Positions 57,528 to 64,000 of a stretch of DNA of 64,000 nucleotides are shown here, one piece after another. The position numbers and the translations under genes are program-made. A model generated the notes under the pieces. The model was not told the DNA's origin, ran no database searches, and was given only the letters and a program-made list of their open reading frames with translations. How positions within the stretch are numbered: position 1 is the stretch's first letter; every line of letters begins with the position of its first letter. Source of the DNA: Castanopsis chinensis (taxonomy: Eukaryota; Streptophyta; Magnoliopsida; Fagales; Fagaceae); NCBI GenBank assembly GCA_032878915.1, contig JAVQMG010000087.1:6742001-6806000 (forward strand), read 5' to 3'.

Positions 57528-57843
57528 AACTAGCCTTCACGCGCGTGCTTAAAGGCTCTTCATTTTTTTGGTAAAGGTTAATAATTTGCATTTATTATAA
57601 TTTAGAGCATTTATTATAATTTAGGATTACTACATTTTTCAATTACAAAAAAAAACCTAGAGGTGTGATGAAAAAATTATTTTACCACACATAATACTCA
57701 TCACACCCCTAGATTTTTTTTTTTATAATTGAAAAATATAGTAATCCTAAATTATAATAAATGCTCTAAATTATAATGAATACAAATTATTAACATTTAC
57801 AAAAAAATTGAAGAGCCTTTGAGCACGCGCTCAAAGGCTAGTT
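57528..57843. mobile_element. palindromic MITE with arms of about 130 bp
   Basis: The left end AACTAGCCTTCACGCGCGTG and the inverse of the right end AACTAGCCTTTGAGCGCGTG match, and the arms pair inward through 'TTATTATAATTTAGAGCATT' and 'ATTATAATTTAGGATTACTA' to the centre near 57690. Transcribed RNA would fold into a long hairpin. It is non-coding, and its target duplication is unclear. Confidence 0.85.
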
Positions 57844-58977
57844 ATTCTTTATTATTATGCTAAGACACAAACTTTTCATATTAAAAAAAAATTACAATAT
57901 TAAATTTCATATAGTAGGATATTTACAAAAAATGTTCATTAACAACTACTTTATAGATTAACTACCACTTCGCTCTCCTGAATTCATCCAATGTGCCTTC
58001 CATGCAATCTAACAAAATTGTTGATATATCACCCTAAAAAAAGACAAAAAAATAGAGAGTAAGACTTAAATGTAAGAAAAACAACAAACAAAAATAATAG
58101 GAGGAAGACAGAGCACCACTTAAAACACATACTCTAAAATAATTAATCAAACCCAATAACCACAAAAAAAAAAAGACAAAAATATATATCATTCCCACTC
58201 TTTAAAAAAGAGTCATTAATTAGAGAAAATATTAATCATTTATCAAACTGACCAAATAAAAGAAGATATTAAAAAAGAAAAGTATTGTCCTATTTTGTAG
58301 GCAGTATTTTCGAGGGAGTTAAAAGATTTTTTTTTTCTTTCAAACTCTAAATTACATAAAAGAATAAGGTTTTTTGTTTTTTGTTTTCTAAACTCTAAGT
58401 TAGCGTTCAAATAAATATTTTGTTGAAAAAAAAATCAAAAAGTAATTTGAGTTCAAATAGAACTCATATTTTTTCTTTGAAATATTTTCGTTTAGAAATA
58501 TGAGTTCAAATAGAAAATTCAGTTTTAGAAATATAAGAAAATTCACGTTTAAAAATATGAACTCAAATTTAAAAATTTTAGTCCAAATAGAAATCAAATA
58601 GTTTTATATTCAAGTTTTCAATATGAGTTCTAATATAAGTTCAAAACGTTTTCATGCTAATATGAGCTATATGACTTCAAAAGGTGAATATAAGAAGTTA
58701 TATTTGAGCAGAACAATAGGAATATAAGAAAACGTGACGTGAAAGTGTTTTTTATTTATTTATTTAAAGTTAAGATAGTGATATGGAAAGGATAATGATA
58801 ACAAAATAAGGAAACCAAATATAGGAAAACAAATACTAAATGACAACTCATGAAAGCAAACATAATACAAAGAATTCAATACGCATGAGGCGTTCTAAAT
58901 AGAGGTCATAAAAGATACTTACATATTTGTTGTTGACTACACTTCAAGTCCAAAGTCCAAATAGGTTGTTGAAGATG

Positions 58978-59130
58978 GAGGACAGAACAAAATCTTTAAG
59001 ATCAACACCCTAGTGCAAGTTCATTGAAGTTATACCAAAATCTTGAAAATAAACAACCCAGTGCATGCTCCTTGAAGTTTAAATACCAAAATCTTAAAGA
59101 TAGGCACCCCAATGCACGTTCCTTGAAGAA
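58978..59130. repeat. three-copy tandem repeat, unit about 55 bp
   Basis: Units begin 'AAAATCTT' and contain 'ACCCAGTGCA' and 'CTTGAAG' variants. Confidence 0.8.
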
Positions 59131-60103
59131 ATATGTGAAATAAATTGATGGTGAGATTGAACTATAAGGGCTATTTTACACAAATATTTGATTTGTTTCT
59201 AGAAAATAGGAAGTTGTTCATGAATTAGAAAATCAAAATAGAAGAAACCAAAGTATATTGACATACACATACAGTTGAGCAGGAGCAAATTTGAGTAGAG
59301 CAAATAGAAAAAATGATGATAATGGTGAAAAGAAGATTAACAGAATTGAGAGTGTACTAGAAGTGTGGTCCTATTTTATAGACAGTGTTTTACGTGGGAG
59401 TTTTCATTTAGAAAAATGATCCAACCAAATTGTGGTGATACGGTTAGCAATTTGAAAACCAACAGGAGAATAGTAGTGTCTAAATTTAAGGGATATGGAT
59501 GAAAAATTATAGTTATAGTTTTATTGTATGAAAAATAAAGAAGAACTTTTATAATTAAAAAATAATAATTTTTATAAAAAAATAATAAATAAAGAAGAAT
59601 TGATTTGAAAAAAAAAAAAAAAACGTGAAGGGAGCATGAGTTAGAAACGTGAATTCAAAAGAGGAAAAAAAAAAGAGTGAAAAAAATAAAGTAAAATAAC
59701 CAACTTAGGGGAAGTTAGACATGGGTTTAAAAAAAATGAAATAGGTTTTCTCTTTTTACTTTTTAAAAAGAAGTTAAGAAAATAGTTTAAATAAATTGTA
59801 ATATTATATATATATATATTTAGTTTTTTTTTTTTTTTTTTTGGAATAAACTTGAGGATGTTTTACAAAAAATTGATTTGAAGATAACTTTTTTTAAAAG
59901 GAAAAAAACAATAACAAACGTTTAGTTGATTTAAAGAAGTGGGTTAGTGGGAGAGTAATCCTATTTTGTAGGCAATATTTTAGTGTGAGTTAAAGATGTA
60001 TTTTTACTTTGTTGTCCTTTAGTTTTGTCTCTACTTAAACTTAAGGATATAGGGATATTTTGGTACAAAAAAAAATCTAGTCCAAACAGGTGCAGTTGCT
60101 TAA

Positions 60104-60152
60104 ATAATACTAGCCTCATCACACGCGCTTCTCTCACGTGAGATGAGGCTTT
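60104..60152. repeat. short hairpin with ACTAGCC end
   Basis: TAGCCTCATCACACGCGC faces GTGAGATGAGGC, an imperfect hairpin. It resembles the tips (ACTAGCC, CACGCGC) of the MITE at 57528-57843, so it may be a related element end. Confidence 0.5.
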
Positions 60153-61099
60153 TTTTTTTTTTTTTTAAAGTGGTAGTAACAAAAAAAAAATCTATATTTT
60201 TTTATTATATATATAATTTTTATTTATAATTTATAAGTGAATAAATAAATTTGAAAATCAATAGGAAAGTGATCCTATTTTTTAAGCAATGTTTTAGTAG
60301 AAGTTAGGGTTGTATTTTTATCGGATTGTCCATTAGTTTTGTCTCTACTTAAACATAGGAATATAAGGGTATTTTAGAACAAAAAAAAAAAAAATCCTGA
60401 TTGTCTTTTAGTTTTATTTATTATATATTTAGATTTGTTTTCAGGTAAACGTGGAGTGTTTAACTTATTTTTCTATTTAAAAAAAAAAAACTATAAACGT
60501 ATAGTTACTTTGAAGAAGTGGGTTAGTGAAAGAGTGTTCTTGTTTTGTAGGCAATATTTTAGTGCAAGTTAAACATGTATTTTTACGAAACTATCCTTTA
60601 GTTTTGTCTCTACTTAAACCTAGAGATATAGGAGCATTTTGGAACAAAAAAAATCCAGTTCAAACATGTGCAGCCACTTAAATAGTAGTATAGATTATAG
60701 ATAAACCCCAACCCACCCAATTACCCAATAATTAAAATTACCAAATTGCCTCTAAAACTTGAAAATAACCAAAGTACTCCTAAAATCCTCTAAAATTGCC
60801 GAAATACACCCTAAACTTAAAAAATAACCAAAATTTAAATAGACCTTGGGTAAGATTTTTTATTTTGGTTATTTTATTTTATTTTATTTGTTTACATGAT
60901 TGATTTTGGGTTTGACATCTGTTTGGGATCCGCTTATTTTACTAAAACAAAAATTTTTTTGCTGAAAGTACTATAGATAAAGATAAAAAAAATAGTTGAA
61001 ATAGTACAATGAGACTCATAAATAGTACCAAAAAGTGCAGTAAGACCTATAAATAGTATCAAAAATATGTTAAATAATAAAATAAGCTAAATTTTTTTA

Positions 61100-61960
61100 A
61101 TTTGGAGCCAAACACACACATGGTGAAGAGGACCAAAATATAGACATCAAGTAAGATTTGATTTGATTTTCATTCAGAAAAAAAAAAAAATAATAATAAT
61201 AAAGTAAGATTTGATTTTCTTTTTTTTCCTTCTTACGTGATTGAATTTGTGTTTCACCTAGAATTGATTAGGGTCAAGATTGGATTGAATTAAAACTACC
61301 TCAATCAAAAAAAAAAAAAAATACTACCCCCATTTAAAGGGAGTTACTATTTTAAACACGTATAACAGAAGTTTAGTTTAGATTAACATTAACCCATAAT
61401 TTTTTTTTAAATCTTAAACATTAAAGAGAAATTAATTAAAGTTTTAAAAATATTTCCAAAATCAATATTTTTAGGGAATTCATAAATTTTTTTCCGTTTA
61501 AAAATGTTTAAAAGGTGAATTATTGTTCCAAAGGGTGACATCCAGTCTTCAGAGAAGTCCGCCAAACTAGCAATTTCTTTGAAGATAAGAAGAAATAAAG
61601 CAGAAAGTGACTCATGCACAATGTACTATCAAAGGGACTTTGAAATTGGTGGGAGCCAATTTGTAATAATGAAGGTGACATTTTTCTGTCTAAAAATGTG
61701 AACATGAGGTCAAAAAATAAGTTAAAAATTTTCAAGCGTAAATCTGAACATAAGAAATTAAAGAAGATGGTGATGGCTGCGGTCCTACAAGACTCCATTT
61801 ACATTAATAATAAAAAAAAAGAAAAAGAAAAAAAAAAGAGACTTAATAGACGTGAAGTTCCCCTCTTCTAATAATAGTTGTTTCTGCTAATCTTTAGCGT
61901 CACAATTCTTCTCTACTGTCCAAATACTTACACCATGTCTGTGACTTACAAGAGCACTAA
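61100..61960. other. intergenic, presumed upstream region of a CNL start
   Basis: AT-rich without genes. The last 100 bp before 61973 would be the promoter and leader of the CNL fragment; no clear TATA box can be singled out. Confidence 0.4.
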
Positions 61961-61972
61961 ACTAAAGTAAAA

Positions 61973-62101
61973 ATGGCTGAGACTATCCTTAATGTTGTTG
62001 ATGAGGAAATAATAGGCAAGCTGATTTCACTTACCACTGACCAAATCAGCCTTGCTTGGGGTTTCAAGGAAGATATAGAAGAGGTCCTGTGTTATGGTTA
62101 G
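61973..62101 (+). pseudogene. orphan CNL N-terminal exon start
   Basis: ATG at 61973 begins MAETILNVVDEEIIGKLISL and reaches AWGFKEDIEEVL, then a TAG at 62099-62101. This is the conserved start of Rx-type coiled-coil NLR proteins (MAE.IL..V...II.KL.S, then the AWG..KE stretch). It aligns with AEIMLNVVVEGLLAKL at 14208 and with the WGFKDKGELKDL stretch at 28796. Homology stops after about 40 residues, mid coiled coil, and no more NLR sequence follows. It starts with a normal Met and no BED exon, unlike the other two copies, so it represents a second CNL type. Confidence 0.78.
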
Positions 62102-62109
62102 CATTTTTT

Positions 62110-62920
62110 TCACTTTTGATAAGGGGCCCTTTTTGGATTGAAAATTCACTGATGAAGAATGGAGAACAATAGTTTCGACCAAGTGATTGGATGTAATTTT
62201 TCTATTCAATTTTTAATATTTGTGATTAGTTTTGGAAATTTTTTTTAAGAGAATTTTATCTTATGACGTCTGCTTTTGATGATTGATGGATTAGTTTTGA
62301 AATTTGAATGTACAAATGCATAAAATAAAATAAAATAAAAAATGACCACTTATTTATGCTTTTCTCCCTAATATGGATTTTTTATTGACAATTTAATGTG
62401 ATTTTGTCTTAAAATAAATGAATTGCCTTTATTTTTCTATAGAATTAATAATAGAGATTAGGCTAATTGTGTGTACTGTATCTGTTTAGTGGTTTTTTTA
62501 GCCAAATTTTCCATTAATCACGATTTGAGGTTATCTCGTAATCCAATGAGATTTATGCATTTGCCATATCAAAATAGTGCAAACTCCAGAATGGGATGAG
62601 ACCTAGTCCAAAAAATGAATAAACCCACACTCACCCATTGGATAATAACTTCAATACTATTTTTCTTTTCTTGAGAATCAAACTTCGATACTATTTTGTT
62701 GTTCCTAACTTTTTCCTCTAAAAAAAAATCATTTTTAAATTATGTCTCATCCCACACTTTGTTATTTTGGTGATTAACAAACACATAAATCTCATTGAAC
62801 TAAGCATAAACCTCAAATCGGAATAATTAAAAAAAATTGACATTAAAACAAAAGTCTTTAAGCTGGTTTTTGACAAGGTTAGTCCAGTATGTAACTATGT
62901 ATTTGCATTGGTCACAAATC
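62110..62920. other. intergenic, no gene seen
   Basis: Non-coding AT-rich sequence. Confidence 0.5.
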
Positions 62921-62926
62921 TTAAGG

Positions 62927-63748
62927 GTGTGTTTATTTAGAGGTGAAATAGGGTAAATAGAAAACTTTAGAGAGAAAATAGGAAGGAAACTTTTTTGAGT
63001 GTGTTGGGTTGGGTAAAGAGGAAGGAGAATATATGGTAGGATCCAGGTGTATCCATGTAAAATAAGGTGGATGGAAAACTTTGGAGAGAAAATAGGAAGA
63101 AAAACTTTTTTGAGTGTATTTGGTTGGATAGAGAAGAAGGAGAATAAATGGTAGGGTCCAGGTGTTTTCTCTCCGGCCCCACCAGAGAGTTTTCTCTCCA
63201 AAATGAAGAGAAAACTGATTGAAGAAAATAAAGGTACTTAATGAACAAAAATAACCCTATCCAGTTCTTTTTTTTCTTTTTTATTTTTGTGCTGGGCACG
63301 TTGCCTCTTTTTGTTTCCTTCTTTTTTTTCTTTTCTTTCCTCTACACGTTGCTTTTTGTTTTTCTTTTTTTCTTTTCTTGATTTCTTGGGCCGAGAGTGG
63401 CACGTTGCCCTTTTTTTTTTTTTTTTTTTCTTTTCTTTCCTAGGCATTGCTTCTTTTCCTTTTTTTTTTTTTTTTTTCGTTTTGCTTTTTTTTTTTTTAA
63501 CTAGACACGATTTTTTTTGGAACATGATTTTTATTTTTTAATAAATTGGGTGATTACTTTTTTTTGTTGCTTGTCACTTTTTTGTTTTAATTGAACATCA
63601 TTTTTTAACAAAGGTGTATGAGTAAATTTATATAAACTCACTTTTTCCATCTCTCCACTTTTCCACTCCCAACCAAACAAAAAGAAGAGGAATTAAAATC
63701 TTTTCTATCCTCCCACTTTTCCATCCCTCTAACCAAATAAACCCTAAG
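62927..63748 (-). mobile_element. MITE-like element with TIRs and TAA target duplication (second copy)
   Basis: Left end GGGTGTGTTTATTTAGAGG and inverse right end GGGTTTATTTGGTTAGAGG are imperfect terminal inverted repeats, with TAA on both sides, as in PIF/Harbinger (Tourist-like) insertions. Inside, two copies of 'GGAAAACTTTGGAGAGAAAA'-type sequence (near 62957 and 63070) are followed by long T-rich stretches. Inverted relative to the copy at 32569-33140. No transposase, so non-autonomous. Confidence 0.72.
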
Positions 63749-64000
63749 AGTAATGATTATCTTGTACATATTTTATACACAATTTTTTAAATTTGTGTTT
63801 TGAAAATATAATTTTAATTGCAACTGTAAAATTTTATTTTCACAATTTTACCTAAAATTTATTGAATTCGCATTTTGAATTGAATTTTTGTTTTCAAATT
63901 ATGATTTCAAATGAACAAGTAAAGCGAGTGCGTGCAAGTCTTTATCAAGATTTAACCAAATCTTCTTCTAAAAAAAAAAAAAAACCTAACGAAATCTTTA

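Larger units (their letters stand above)
58275..60690. repeat. five-copy dispersed repeat field
   Basis: A motif of the form TCCTATTTTGTAGGCAATAT followed by 'TTTAGTG' recurs near 58285, 59368, 59958, 60270 and 60538. Three copies (59940-60110, 60260-60390 and 60520-60690) extend over 150 bp through 'TAGTTTTGTCTCTACTTAAA' and 'TTTTGGAACAAAAAAAA'. No open frame of note. It may be a broken tandem satellite or repeated ends of one transposon family. Confidence 0.75.

Noticed and set aside
61520..61798. Minus-strand 92-codon frame as a small protein gene
   Set aside because: Composition follows the AT-rich background, there is no domain, and it lies upstream of the CNL start on the other strand.
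63238..63541. Similar low-complexity frames on both strands
   Set aside because: Same A/G ladder in the second copy of that element.
1..64000. Intact P-loop (GxGGxGKT/S) NB-ARC anywhere in the window
   Set aside because: None seen; every NLR sequence found is missing this region, so no functional NLR is claimed.
1..64000. tRNA, rRNA or snRNA genes
   Set aside because: No convincing cloverleaf with A and B boxes or conserved rRNA stretch was recognised by eye; a tRNAscan run would settle it.

Overview
The window looks like plant nuclear DNA from a dicot, most likely a woody rosid. It is AT-rich, full of microsatellites and homopolymer runs, and holds intron-containing coiled-coil NLR (CNL) disease-resistance gene fragments, an NADPH-dependent 2-alkenal (double-bond) reductase pseudogene and typical plant transposons. 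I see no intact, clearly functional protein-coding gene. The species cannot be fixed from the sequence alone.

Layout. Positions 1-8030 are diverged duplicate blocks of NLR 3' ends and 3' flanks, with C-terminal LRR exon relics at 3222-3332, 4205-4641 and 6717-6768. Positions 8645-9421 look coding but I do not recognise them. Positions 12120-15460 hold a decayed CNL with a BED zinc-finger exon upstream and most of its NB-ARC deleted. Positions 17200-23060 are another NLR 3'-flank copy, split by a 2.38-kb solo LTR (20439-22816) with a perfect AACCA target duplication; the paralogous block near 2026 keeps the unoccupied site. Positions 25685-26515 are a tandem duplication. Positions 27129-28420 are the 3' end of a CACTA transposon that abuts a second BED-CNL pseudogene (28422-33494). 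The LRR region of that pseudogene carries a solo LTR (29481-32242, TSD ATATG) holding a second related solo LTR (30718-32118, TSD TATGA), then a MITE-like A-rich insertion. Positions 33550-39300 are more NLR 3'-flank copies.

Positions 41586-43988 (minus strand) are a five-exon alkenal reductase pseudogene; a stray exon-2 copy lies at 51889-52069 on the plus strand. Between them sits a decayed Ty1/copia element (46830-51507, minus strand) that keeps one LTR, the primer-binding site and a W-box/TGACGTCA-rich leader but has lost its 3' end. Positions 52567-53724 are a candidate Pack-MULE: long terminal inverted repeats around a GC-richer, gene-like segment. Positions 55431-57090 hold back-to-back fragments resembling an endogenous caulimovirid coat region, bounded by TA repeats. 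Positions 57528-57843 are a palindromic MITE. Positions 58275-60690 are a five-copy repeat field. An orphan CNL first-exon start lies at 61973-62101, and a second copy of the A-rich MITE-like element at 62927-63748.

Taken together, the window reads as the degenerate part of a clustered BED-CNL resistance locus, grown by segmental duplication and broken up by NB-ARC deletions, frameshifts and successive transposon insertions. The most informative features are the repeated BED-to-CNL arrangement, the nested solo LTRs that allow insertions to be ordered in time, and the candidate Pack-MULE.
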